NCBI GenBank assembly: GCA_949987705.1 | Contig: CATLJY010000011.1 | Coordinates: forward strand, 1 to 64,000 | DNA: 64,000 nucleotides | Origin: Thereva unica | Lineage: Eukaryota; Arthropoda; Insecta; Diptera; Therevidae | Direction of reading: 5' to 3' | Shown here: positions 22,579 to 32,880 of the stretch, piece after piece | How the letters are laid out: the number at the start of each line of letters is the position of its first letter | Numbering within the stretch: position 1 is the first letter of the stretch | Translations under genes and position numbers: made by a program | Notes under the pieces: generated by a model | Database searches by the model: none | Told to the model about the DNA's origin: nothing | Seen by the model: the letters and a program-made list of their open reading frames with translations, nothing else

Positions 22579-23485
22579 ATTTAACTATGCAACACAAAGT
22601 TTTTACGTCTGCGTGAGATACCTAATTACAAATATTTTAAATGTTAATATAGCAAGCAGTACGTACACGTCGCGTCGCCAATCTCGTTACCAAATTAGTC
22701 CGCTCACTACAATTGCTATATGCACACTGTTGACATAACTCGCAAATCGCAGTCGTGAGGGCATGGGTGGAAGGGCAGCGGCGGAGCGCTCTACATTTAT
22801 TTAAATATCTTTCTACGAAATTTTTTCAAAGCACTTTTTTGCACAATCTATCTATAACAGTATCGAACTCTATTTTCATAATTCTATCGAATCACTGTAA
22901 AACTTTTCAATCACCATTAACAATCGCAAGCAGCGTCGTCGGGTCTAGCTTCTGGGAATATCGCATTGCCAGTGGGCCGAACCCCAGTGACTTGCCTGTG
23001 ACGCAAAAAATTAAAAAAAAAATTTCTGTTCCCTTAATTTTTTGGAGCAGTGTACTATTTGTTCAGGTAGTTTTTAGTCAATTATCCTTTTTGTTACTGA
23101 CGTCTGTTTTATGATTCTTACAACTTCAAAATTGCTTTTTAACTATAGATAGTAACGACTTTGTTAAAGCTTTCTCTTTGAGAGTTCCGTGTACCGAAAA
23201 TGAAATCATCAAATTGAAACTACAATACTTTATCTTGTTTTAAATACATACTCGTAAGTGATTGTGATTCTAGGGTGGGCCAAAAGGATTTGTTGGTGGG
23301 CCGGGCCCACCTGCCTCCCCTTGATACGTCCTTGACGCGAGCCTTTAAAATATTAAGATACTTTGCATTTGAGATATTTTTGTTAATCTTGTTATCATTA
23401 GTGACTTTTTGGCAGGATTTGCCGCCCTTAACATCTGGCCGCCCTAGGCCCGGGCCTACTGGGCCTTAGGGCAAATCCGCCACTG
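22579..23485. other. hAT 5' region, no gene seen
   Basis: About 900 bases between the transposase ATG and the hAT right terminus. AT-rich with no convincing ORF; subterminal sequence near 23285-23470 is GC-rich and contains repeated gggcc motifs close to the terminal inverted repeat. It presumably holds the transposase promoter. Confidence 0.4.
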
Positions 23486-23493
23486 ACTGGTAC

Positions 23494-24588
23494 TGGAATC
23501 ATGTTGAAAAGTTCAAAATCTTCTGTTGAGATTAATGGTAGGCTGAGTTTGAAAATGATGTGTCCCAGAGTCGGTCGCCCCTGGATGACTATAAGATTGT
23601 AATACTGCAGTATGTCATCTTGGATCGCTGGTAATCTGAGCGATGGTGGTAGGTTATTTCTGATTTGTTTAAGCTGCCTCGATAATTGATTAGGAGTGAC
23701 CAGAAGTGAGTTTAGCTTTCCGTGGTGTGTGTCTGTCAGTACATTCAAGATTGATGTCTGGGTTTGCTGAAAGCTTGCGCTAATGATGTACATTTGCATG
23801 GCCATCGAAGTGAAGGTGTTAGATAGTTGCTCTTGAAAGAGTCCTTGCTTCATTTCGTTGATTTCTGCCGTTAATTTGTCGACATGTGCCGTCCATTCTT
23901 TAAGCTGAATGTTGATCGCCTCTTGATCACGTCGCATTATATTGATGGTCGCATCCAGAATCGATGTTTGGTTTGTTATGAGCTGATGTAAATGTTTCTC
24001 ATTCTGACTTATTGCGTCTATTGTTTCTGACATATTTTCGGCATACTCCGCATCCAGGACTCCAAATAGCGCGTTTGCAATGCTTCCTACAATATTTAGC
24101 GCCCCTCTTTTGGATCTGGTGGTGATGTGTGCTGGTAGTAATAGCTTGTTGTTTTCTTCTATTTGTTGTGTTATGTGCTGGAGATTAAATATGGTCTGCC
24201 TACATGATGTTTGTTGCACGATTTGCTGGCAAATAGATTCTAGCAAGTTGTTATACGTCATCAGAGCGTCGAACTCATTCCAAAAGGGTGTCATGTTGTA
24301 GTAAGAAATAAGTTGCCATTCACTGGTGACGATATTCGCCAGACCCAGGTTTTCGAAATAAATGCCTGGTTGGGACTGAAACGTTCTTATATTTACTGGT
24401 GAAGCAGTAGATTGACCAAATATCATGCAAGCTGAAAGCACCGTTACCATTACTTCGCCCATTGATCGTTTTTGCTTCTTCCTCGGTCTTCGTTTGGTTG
24501 CTGTCTTCATTTCTTCCCGTCTTTCCTGTCGATGGCCCAGCTTCGATGGCGGCTTGTGGGATGTGCATGTTTGAAGTTGTGGCTGCAT
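23494..24588 (-). pseudogene. BEL env, N-terminal part (F-like fusion protein)
   Basis: The frame shows a basic N-terminus, a hydrophobic signal-like stretch (VMVTVLSACMIFGQSTA) and an ectodomain. A furin-type site followed by a hydrophobic peptide (TRSKRGALNIVGSIANALFG) and a long heptad-rich helix come next. This matches the baculovirus F-like class of fusion proteins known from errantiviruses and some BEL elements. The gene overlaps the end of pol by about 270 bases in another frame. The hAT insertion cuts it after IPVP at 23494; the remainder lies at 17974-18649 and 14789-14956. The N-terminal part has no stop, so disruption is by insertion rather than by decay. Confidence 0.75.
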
Positions 24589-27500
24589 CCTTGTTTGTAC
24601 CGCTTGATCCCTTGTTGTCTTCTTCTATTGGTAGCGGAGCGAGTTTGTGTATGGGCCGACGTATTACTCCCTTGCTAGTGCGCACGTCTGCAACCCTTAC
24701 CAAACCGTCCTTTCCCTTGATGACTTCTACTATGCGTCCTAATGACCATTTCAATGGTGGAAGATGATCGTCTTTTACAATAACCATGGCTCCTTCTTGG
24801 GCATTTTGGCATTTTTGTTTCCATTTGTATCTGCTTTGAAGTTGGTTGAGATATTCCATCGACCATCTCCTCCAAAATTCGCATTTGATATGCATTACAA
24901 GCAGCTTCCAACGTGTAAGAAGGTTGTGATTTTGTGGTGTGGAATGTGGATCAATAGGGTTAATTAGTGGCTCTCCAATCAGGAAATGACCTGGTGTTAA
25001 CGCCGTCAAGTCATTTGGATTAGCTGACATAGGTGTTATTGGTCGTGAGTGGAGTATCGCCTCGACTTCAAGCACTACTGTCTCTAACTCTTCGTACGTT
25101 AGATTAGTCGAAGATAATGCGTGCTGTAGAAGATGCTTTGCCGATTTAACTGCAGCCTCCCATAACCCTCCGAAATGAGGAGCTCGGGGCGGTATGAACT
25201 TGAAATCGATGCCGATCTTAGAGCCTTCAGATGTTATTTTTGACTGATCATTTTCGATCATCAGGCGTAATTCCTCCAACTGTCCCTTGGCGCCCACAAA
25301 ATTGGTTGCATTATCGCAGAATATTGTTTTACAAAGTCCGCGTCGTCCTATAAACCTTCTGAGCGCCCCTATGAAGCCTTGCGTGGTTAAATCTGTTACT
25401 ACTTCGAGATGCACTGCTTTGGTTGCGAAGCAGCAGAACACCGCGATGTAACTTTTTTGAGGTCTCTTCCCTCTGATTTTGAAATGTGTCCATATAGGGC
25501 CACAAAAATCTACCCCTGAATTTATGAATTTATGGTTGCACGCGTTGAGATGGCAGGTTTCCCATCAATTGCGTGTAAAGCTTGGGTTTTGCTCGGGTGC
25601 ATTGTATACAATGATCGACCACGGAACGTGCGAGTGTTTTGCCCTTAATGGGCCAATACTGCTGTCTTGCTAACGCTAAGAGGGTTTGCGGTCCGATGTG
25701 ATGGTTTCGAGTATGGATGTCATTGATTACGAGCTTCGTTACGGTCGTACGGCAACAATAGCTGATGTTTTGCTTCGTAGTCTAGGTTTGACGCTTGGAG
25801 CCTCCCTCCAACTCTGAGTAGTCCTTCTTCATCTATCCAGGGGGTTAACACACTCAGGGAGCTATTTTTGGCGACCTCTCCATACCTATTTATATGGCGA
25901 ATGTCTTCTCCGAATTTTTCTCTTTGCATCTGGCCGATGATCACCTTCCCCGCTTCAGCTAGTTCCTGTGTGTTGCAATGGTAAGAGTCGATTTCAGCTG
26001 GACATTTATTGCATCTTTTTGTGAACCGTATTATATATGCCATGATCCTCTGCAATCGTTGGAACGAGTTGTGATGGTCTATCTGATTGATAATAGACTC
26101 AAAGGTAGTAAGACTGGCAACGGTTTTCTTTCGGTTTTCTGCTGAGTATGAGGTGTCACTATTAAGATGTGGAGCTGGCCATTGCGATTCCTCTCCATGC
26201 AAGAAGATTGGGCCATAGAACCATAAGGCCGAGGTCACTAATTTTGTAGGTGATACGCCGCGAGACAGGAGATTCGCTGGATTGTGTAGTGAGCTGACAT
26301 GTCTCCACTGAGATGGTATGGTTAGCTCTTGAACACGGGCTACCCTGTTCGCCACGAACGTATGAAATGTTGATGTTGACGAGTTAATCCATGCGAGCAC
26401 GATAGTTGAATCACCCAAGAGATGAATTTTCTCTTCTTGAAGTTGAAGATCTTGCTTGATGCGATGAGCTAACTCCGCCGCTACCTTTGCGGCGCATAAT
26501 TCTAGTCGCGGAAGTGTTTGTTTTCTAGGTGCGACTTTCGACTTTGCGCAGAGTAAATGAGCAGTGTTGACGCAATTTCTATCAATTGCACTAACATATG
26601 CTGCGGCACCATATGCCTTTTCTGAGGCGTCGGAGAAGATGTGATATTGAACACTTTTTGCTGCTTTATGTGCTAAAACATGGCGAGGGAATTTTATCTC
26701 GTTTAACGTGGTCAATTGGTTTCTATAGGTTTCCCAAAATGTGTGCATCTCTTAGGGCAGGGCTGCGTCCCAATCTAGCTTCTGTGTCCATAGTGTTTGC
26801 AAAAATATCTTCGCCGTGACGATGACTGGCGTGATGATTCCCAAAGGGTCAAACAGATGGGCTATGTCTGATAGAATCATTCGCTTGGTGATCCGTCTGC
26901 TGTCGTGCATCGAAGTTCTGATGTGGAATTGATCTGAAGTAGGATTCCAAGATAGTCCTATTGCTTTGATGTGGCCTGCCTCGTCATCTCCAAATCTGAT
27001 TTCAACTTCTCTGTCATCGCTAGCTATTCCTTCCAACAAACTGGGATGGTTTGCACACCATTTCCTAAGATGAAATCCTGCAGAGTTCAATAGTGCATTC
27101 AGCGAGAGTATTGGCACCAGTGAGTACGTCGTCCACGTAGAAATCTTAACTTAGTACCTTTGATCCGAGTGGATATTTCTCCTTGTGTTCTTGCGCCAGT
27201 TTTTTCAAGCATCGTATCGCTAGATACGGTGCCGATGATGTACCATAAGTTATTGTGCATAGCTGGTAACATCGTACCTTGTTCTCCGGTTTTTCTCTCC
27301 ACCATATCAGTTGATATTTTCTGTCTGCTTTATCTACCCAGATTTGCCTATACATTTTCTCTATGTCGGCAGTATAGACGTACCTAGGCATTCTGGATCG
27401 TAACAATGTCGAAAAAACCTCTTCTTGTATTGTTGGTCCCTTCGATAGCACATCATTCAGGGATTTGTTTGTTGACGTCTGGGCCGACGCGTCAAACACC

Positions 27501-28076
27501 ACTCTCAACTTAGTGGTGCTGCTTTCTGGTTTAATCACGCAGTGGTGTGGGAGAAAGCAATGAGGTCCCTGGATTTTGTTGTAATCCACTTCCTCCATAT
27601 GACCCAACTCTAAATATTCATTCATGAATTGTCTGTATCGTTCGCAAAGCTCTGCGTCCTTTGCGAGCCTTCTTTCAAATGCAGTCAATCTCTGGAATGC
27701 TATTCCACTCGATTCTCCTAGTTCTATGGGACTGGTCTTGAATGGAAGGTTGACGATGAATCGTCCATCAGTATGTCGTTTCGTTGTTTGGATGAAATGG
27801 GTCTCACATCTTTGTTCTTCTGCTGTAAGGTTACTAGTTTGTTCCTCCTTTTCCTCTAGGTGCCAAAAAGGTTCCAATTGTGCGTTGAGGGCTTCATCAT
27901 CGCTGCATACAGCGCACACTGCTGACTCCTGATGTGTTTGATTGATTGGACCTGCAACGATCCAGCCAAACTCAGTGTTCTGCAATATTGGTAAGCCTTA
28001 TCCTAATTCTATTTGTCCTACTGAGAGTAGTGAAAAGAAGATCCCTGCTCCAATGAGTAAATCGATGCTTCCGGGC
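24320..28076 (-). pseudogene. BEL/Pao pol (RT, RNase H, integrase)
   Basis: It begins in the tail of the aspartic-protease region (IDLLIGAGIFFSLLSVGQIEL, LPILQNTEFGWIVAG, 28070-27970). RT follows: TTKLRVVFDASAQTS, YVYTADIEKMYRQI, and the catalytic FYVDDVLTGAN near 27115, just after a nonsense codon. Next come LFDPLGIITPVIVTAKIFLQ, RNase H (YHIFSDASEKAYGAAAYV, HLLGDSTIVLAWI), and an integrase with TFRGRSLY, AVHLEVVTDLTTQGF, FCDNATNFVGA and PPRAPHFGGLWEAAVKSAKH. The C-terminus WSLGRIVEVIKGKDGLVRV and IRRPIHKLAPLP is typical of Pao-type pol. At least three stops or frameshifts, and the protease catalytic part is deleted. Confidence 0.9.
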
Positions 28077-28511
28077 TTATTGAAGTACATCTTTTACTGT
28101 TGTTTCCTTGCTGCCATTGGGGCGTTGCTCAAGAACTGATGTCGTTCTATTAGCGAATGTAGCTGGCTCCTCTGCTAAGTCGGATGTTGATGGGCTTCTG
28201 CTTGCCGGTAGCGTCTTGCTGCTGGTCAATCGGTTTGTTATGTCTTCTAGGGCATGCTCATGCCCCTCTCGAACTTGTTCATAATATTGTTTGGTGAAGT
28301 ACTGGTGGTCCACCTGGTCTCCAAATTGTACTCGAATCGTGTTGTCGTTTTCCTCAAAACGTTGCCATTGGGCTTCTAATTCCGCTCTCTTCCTTCGAAG
28401 ATAGTCCGGAGTTTTTCGCGATGCTCCATCCTTCTTGTAGTTGCTGATAAGCTGTTTTAAATCTGCAGCCAGGTTCCGCTGCTCCTCGGTCAGATCCTCC
28501 ATGGTAGCCAT
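28077..28511 (-). pseudogene. BEL gag N-terminal remnant
   Basis: A real ATG at 28511 opens a 144-codon frame rich in charged helices (LTEEQRNLAADLKQLISNYK, LRRKRAELEAQWQRFEE, QYYEQVREGHEHALEDITN), as in the N-terminus of BEL/Pao Gag. It stops at 28077, and the next bases already encode the end of protease. The major capsid region, zinc knuckles and protease active site are missing, so a deletion of well over 1 kb joins gag to pol here. The start lies about 65 bases from the LTR, just after the primer-binding site. Confidence 0.75.
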
Positions 28512-28555
28512 CTTAATGTTAGTTGCTTCTGTTCTTGCGTGTGATCTTTCTTCCG

Positions 28556-28573
28556 ATCACGTCGGGGTCACCA
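28556..28573 (-). promoter_or_regulatory. BEL primer-binding site
   Basis: In element sense tggtgaccccgacgtgat starts five bases after the 5' LTR end. Position and the initial TGG (pairing with tRNA CCA) fit a minus-strand primer site. I did not identify the tRNA with certainty. Confidence 0.65.
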
Positions 28574-28578
28574 TAAAA

Positions 28579-29077
28579 TGTCTAAGACTCTTTTGCCTTA
28601 AAGTTTCGATTATAATTTGCTTAGGGTTCTTGTACCCGTAAGCGTATGACGTTATGTGTAAAACAGTGCTTGATACTGCTTCTAAGTAGGCTCTTTTGGT
28701 AATATGCGAAATAAAAGCCTTTGTTTCAGGTGAATAGATAATCTCTGAATGCCTTCATTTATTTTCCAACTTTTCTTAAATACTAATTTTTATCACACAA
28801 ACTAACAAAAAGAACAACATAATCGACATATTTCTTTTCTCACAAGAAAATTCAAGTTGAAAAACAAAAGCATTAAATTTCGTCTGGCGACGAATTTTAC
28901 CTTTTAATAATTAGTTTACGGTGCATTTTATTGAGGAGATAAAAAGCTTTTTGGTGCAAGTGCAGGAAATGGTATTGAATTACGGTGTGAAGGAATTTAC
29001 TTTTGTGCTTATTCTATGTCTATGCTAATTTTTTCTATTTTCTATTTTTTTTATGTTTTTATGTAGGAGATTCAACA
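28579..29077 (-). repeat. BEL 5' LTR (499 bp)
   Basis: TG...CA-ended repeat almost identical to 11722-12160 plus 14713-14776. In element sense it begins TGTTGAATCTCC at 29077 and ends at 28579. Confidence 0.85.
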
Positions 29078-29563
29078 GTTAATTTTTATTTGTTGGCTTA
29101 ATGTCGGTATTGTGTTGTGATTATTTTCGTCCAGAATTCGTAAATGTTCTAATATGTCCCGTCGGTCTGTATCGTCCATAGTACCGAATAATCATTTGTT
29201 AGCTGAGCCCATAATATTGATTAATCCTCTTTTTTGCCTGTTTGGGTTTTGTATTGCCCGTAATTTAGTTCTAACTAATTTAATTTCTGTTATGAGGGAC
29301 TGTCTATCTTCTACTCTTAATTGTTTTGTGTTAAGCTCTAACTGATTTATGATTTGTGTTAGTTCGTTTAGATCAATCATATGTACAATTATATCTGTAT
29401 CGTTACCTATTTCTACCTGATTAAGATCTATCCTTACGAACCCATTATCCTCTTGTATTGGATGAACCTGCAATACACCTTGTTCTGTTTTGATCACCAT
29501 CAATAATATTATTAGTGTTACCTGAAGAGTTATATGGTCTTTTAATATTTGTAGTATGTACAT
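29078..29563 (-). pseudogene. Errantivirus-like env, N-terminal part
   Basis: The frame has a hydrophobic leader (LQVTLIILLMVIKTEQG), an ectodomain, a furin-type cleavage site and hydrophobic stretch (NRQKRGLINIMGSANK), and then a TGA codon at about 29190 where a tryptophan codon is expected. Past it the frame continues to the BEL insertion at 29077. This is the F-like envelope of errantiviruses. It is inactive because of the nonsense codon and the BEL insertion. Confidence 0.75.
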
Positions 29564-32500
29564 TTTGTAATAAGTATTTCCTAAAGTAGGGTTGATCTTT
29601 ATGTCTTAATCTTCTGTAGTTTTTTATAAAGCCCTCTTTCCTTTTTTCCTGATAGTTTTCTCTATGTTTATTTAAATTTTTTATATATTTCATTTTCTTA
29701 CTTTTAATTTTTTGCACTAAACTAGCTAAATCTGTTAGTCTATTTGCCTCCCTTGGGGTCATTTCGATTGTCGTATGATGTCTATCGTTATAGTTCCCTA
29801 CCGCTTTTTGCATTTTCTGTTCTAAAGATATATCGTCTTCGATAGCCTGAACTTTCTCTATTAATGTTGAATGTAGTCTTTCTATATCCGCATTACCGGT
29901 ATGATTGTTAGGTTTTGTCCCATGGACTTCTATCCCTTTTTCTTGTAAATACTGCTTTAGTTGCTCAGACTTAAACTCATTATCCATTATAAGTTTTTTT
30001 TGGTTTATCAAATGTTGCTAAGTAAGCTTCTATTATTGCAATCTTTTTCATCCAATTTCTGTCGTTTATTAAGTATACCACAGCGAATTTTGTTAATTTG
30101 TCGATAATTGTTACAAATGTTTGTTTTTTGTAATGAAAAACATCTAAATGAATAATCTCACTCTTATTACTGGGTGTTTCTGTTATATTAAATTTTGGTC
30201 TAATAGGCTTTCTGTCATATTTTATCTCTTGGCACTTGTCGCAGTTGTTAATAATTAACTGGATATGTTGTTGTAATTTAGGATAGTAAATTTTATATTT
30301 CAAAATTTTATACGTTTCTTTAATGCCGCTATGTAACGATTCCTTTGTATGATACAAGGCTATCTGTTTATGGCATTCTTCTTCGTGTTCTAGTTCCTTT
30401 GCTCTAAATGTGGACCTTATAAATTTTATTCGTTTATCATGAGCAAACAGTTCAATAATACATTGTTGTACTTTATTATAGTCCCGATCCTCTACTTCTA
30501 CATTGTTGTATTTTATTATAGTCCCGATCCTCTACACCTACATTTATATATTTTTTCAATATCATTTTAATTGTTTCTTCCTCATTTTGCGGATTTAACT
30601 CTATAATTCGTCTAGCATGCAATATATTTAATTCTTTACTTGGGTTGTAGGTTAATATTAATTGAGTTTTGTATTTGTTTACTATCTCTTCTCGAATACT
30701 TATATGATCTAGTAACTGTTCTTCTACTGAATGCATTGTACTAGGCAGGTCCATATTGGATTCACTGCTGTTACATTCATTGATCTGTGGACTGTTTTCT
30801 ATTCTACTTAGAAAATCAGCTCCTTTGCAATTTAAAGATCCATCGTTGGTTCCTTTGCGAAAATTCTTTTCCTTTGAATTTTGAGTTTAAATATTTTATA
30901 GGAGCATGATCAGAAACTATTTTAAACTTTCGACCATATAAATAAGGTCTGAAATAGTTCACGGAATAAACTATGGCCAGAAATTCTTTGTCGGTTACAC
31001 TATAATTCTTTTCGTGATTATTCAAAGTTCTTGAGACGTAGCAAATTGGGTGACTATCTTGAGACAAGACGGCTCCAATTGGGTAATCACTGGCATCCGT
31101 TGTAACGACAAATTGTTTTTCATAATTAGGGAATTTTAATATTGGATGAGATACTAGAAGCAACTTCAATTGTTCGAATGCTTCCACATATCGAGGATCT
31201 TTAGTGTTAATAGTCGCATCTTTTTTCAAATATTTTATTAAAGGATATGCTACCTTTGAATAATCTTTTACAAATTTACGGTAGAATCCCGTCATTCCCA
31301 GAAACCTTTTCAATTGCTTCTCTGTCTTGGGTAATTTAACATTAACTATATCGTTTATTTTGGACGGATTGGGTCTTATCCCCTCACTTGTCAAAATATG
31401 ACCTAAAAATTCCGTTTCCTTATTCATGAAGCTGCATTTATCAGCTTGAATCTTCAGATTATGCTCAGTTAATCTTTTGAATATTTTTTCTAGCGAATTC
31501 AAATGTTCTTTTAGAGTTGTCGAAAAAATTAAAATGTCGCCTAAATAGACAACACAAATTTTATTAATATGGTCTCTAAGTATTTCATTTATTAAACTTT
31601 GGAAAGTGGCGGGGGCATTTTTCAGCCCAAACGGCATTCTCACAAATTCATAAAGGCCAGATGGCGATAAAAAGGCTGTTTTTTCTATATCCTTTTCTGC
31701 CACCAGAATTTGGTGATACCCTTTCGCAAGATCAAGAGAGCTAAAATATATTTGTCGTCAATTGTGATCTGATTTAGCTTTCTGTAATCTACCACTAACC
31801 TATATTTTTGTAAGCCCGAATTATCTCTTTTCTTGGGAATTACAAATGCTCTGGAACTATATCGACTGTGACTTTTTCTTATTATACCCTGTTTCTCTAA
31901 TTCATCAATTTGTCTTCTCAATTCTATTTCCTGTTGTAGAGGATAACGAAACATTTTCGAATTTATTTGTTCGTCGGTTGTAGTCTTTATTTCATGTACT
32001 ATGCTCTTAGTGTTCGTTAGCCTATCACCCTCTTTGAATATTATTTTTTTATATCTTTCTAATAATTTTGAAATCTCAAATTTTTCTTCTTGGTTTAAGT
32101 GGTCTAACTTCTTCTAGTATATTAATTTCTTCTTGAATAGTTTTACTGAGATATGCTATTTTTACCCCATTCCTTAAAATGACTTGGCTATTTTCTATAT
32201 CTATAAGTTTTACGTTTTTCTCTGCCCAATCCATTCCCAATAAAAAGTCATAATTTTTATCCATATTTATTTTTACCCATCTCATTCTTGCATTCTGTGG
32301 TTGTTTAAATTCCTCAGGGATTTAGTTTTCACCCATTCAGTTTCCTTTTTTACTACTCCATCAATTGTGTTAATTTGTATTTCATCCCCAATAATTTGTT
32401 CGTATATTTGATTTTCTACTCTATTTGAATTTAATAAACTCACTGTTGATCCTGTGTCTAACCTTGCACTATACTTCCTATTTTCTAATGTTATCACGAT

Positions 32501-32610
32501 ACATAAATATTTTTTTTTCTCCAAGGCTAATTCATAAAAATTTTCCCCTAATTGGTTTACTTCTTCTCTACTATTAAGCTCATCCACTTCCATTGGTTCC
32601 ACCAGAGATA
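29445..32610 (-). pseudogene. Errantivirus-like pol
   Basis: Protease: YSARLDTGSTVSLLN near 32460, preceded by EPMEVDELNSREEVNQLGEN. RT pieces: RAFVIPKKRD, YRLVVDYRKLNQITIDDKY, FVRMPFGLKNAPATFQSLIN, then VVYLGDILIFS at about 31545, where the second catalytic aspartate pair position reads GD. RNase H: VVTTDASDYPIGAVLSQ. Integrase: SLHSGIKETYKILKYK, CDKCQEIKYDRK, IIHLDVFHYKKQ, MDNEFKSEQLKQYLQ and GNADIERLHSTLIEKVQ. There are six or more frameshifts, and gag is missing. The domain order and sequence style fit the gypsy/17.6 group. The pol end overlaps the env start near 29560. Confidence 0.85.
30460..30540. repeat. Short tandem duplication in errantivirus-like pol
   Basis: A segment of about 37 bases beginning acattgttgta and ending cgatcctctac occurs twice in a row (near 30462-30500 and 30501-30538). 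It is a local duplication that contributes to the broken reading frame between RNase H and integrase. Confidence 0.75.
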
Positions 32611-32664
32611 ACATAATACACCGTATAAAGATGCGACAGCTAGAACAAAAAACCCGAACGCTTT

Positions 32665-32880
32665 TTGCCTCGGCAGACCTCTGAGATTGCCTCCCCCTTA
32701 GCAACATGCAACATATTCGAGTTTCTAGCTACACAAGGAGGCGAACGTGGTCACGGTCCGCAGCACAAGACATGCGATGAGTTTTTGGATAAGGAAGCTA
32801 GAATTTTAGAGGGGCAAGGAAAGGAACTGACAACAGAATGTTTCTCGCAGCATTGTCATCTTTCAAACATTTACGTCTAG
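32665..32880 (+). other. Unrecognised open frame of 71 codons
   Basis: The plus-strand frame reads CNIFEFLATQGGERGHGPQH, then KTCDEFLDKEARILEG and CFSQHCHLSNIY. It is cysteine- and histidine-bearing and less AT-rich than its surroundings. It lies just past the broken 5' end of the errantivirus-like element. I do not recognise the family and the start codon is not established; it may be a transposon fragment or chance. Confidence 0.25.

Larger units (their letters stand above)
18650..23485 (-). mobile_element. hAT transposon (4.8 kb, with internal insertion)
   Basis: Terminal inverted repeats begin cagtggcggatttgc at 18650 and, inverted, at 23485. The 8-bp flanks are actgatac (18642-18649) and actggtac (23486-23493), a 7/8 match as expected for a hAT target duplication. 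The transposase gene is on the minus strand. The element interrupts the BEL env between IPVP and the following VPGNN. The transposase-side end (18650-19125) is duplicated in tandem, and a PIF/Harbinger is inserted in the transposase gene. Confidence 0.9.
11722..29077 (-). mobile_element. BEL/Pao retrotransposon with envelope gene
   Basis: The element runs on the minus strand from the 5' LTR (28579-29077) to the 3' LTR (11722-14776, itself interrupted). Next to the 5' LTR is a primer-binding-site-like sequence, and next to the 3' LTR a purine-rich tract. Between them are a gag remnant, pol (RT, RNase H, integrase with a Pao-type C-terminus) and an F-like env. LTR ends are TG...CA. Flanks share ttaa (11718-11721 and 29079-29082), consistent with a short TSD. 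Later insertions inside it are a hAT, a Harbinger and three Helitrons; internal deletion removed most of gag and protease. Confidence 0.85.
11189..32610 (-). mobile_element. Errantivirus-like (gypsy-type) provirus, split by a BEL element
   Basis: Read on the minus strand from about 32610 to 11189 the order is protease, RT, RNase H, integrase, env. No gag and no LTR pair were recognised, so both ends look truncated. All domains are shattered by frameshifts and stops. The env gene is split by the BEL/Pao element at 11722-29077; its two halves (29078-29563 and 11189-11721) join in frame across a ttaa duplication. Env type, pol motifs and order match the gypsy/17.6/297-type errantivirus group of insects. 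It is the oldest layer of this nest. Confidence 0.8.

Noticed and set aside
20827..23114. Plus-strand frames in the hAT region as genes
   Set aside because: They are shadows of the transposase reading frame or unsupported AT-rich ORFs.
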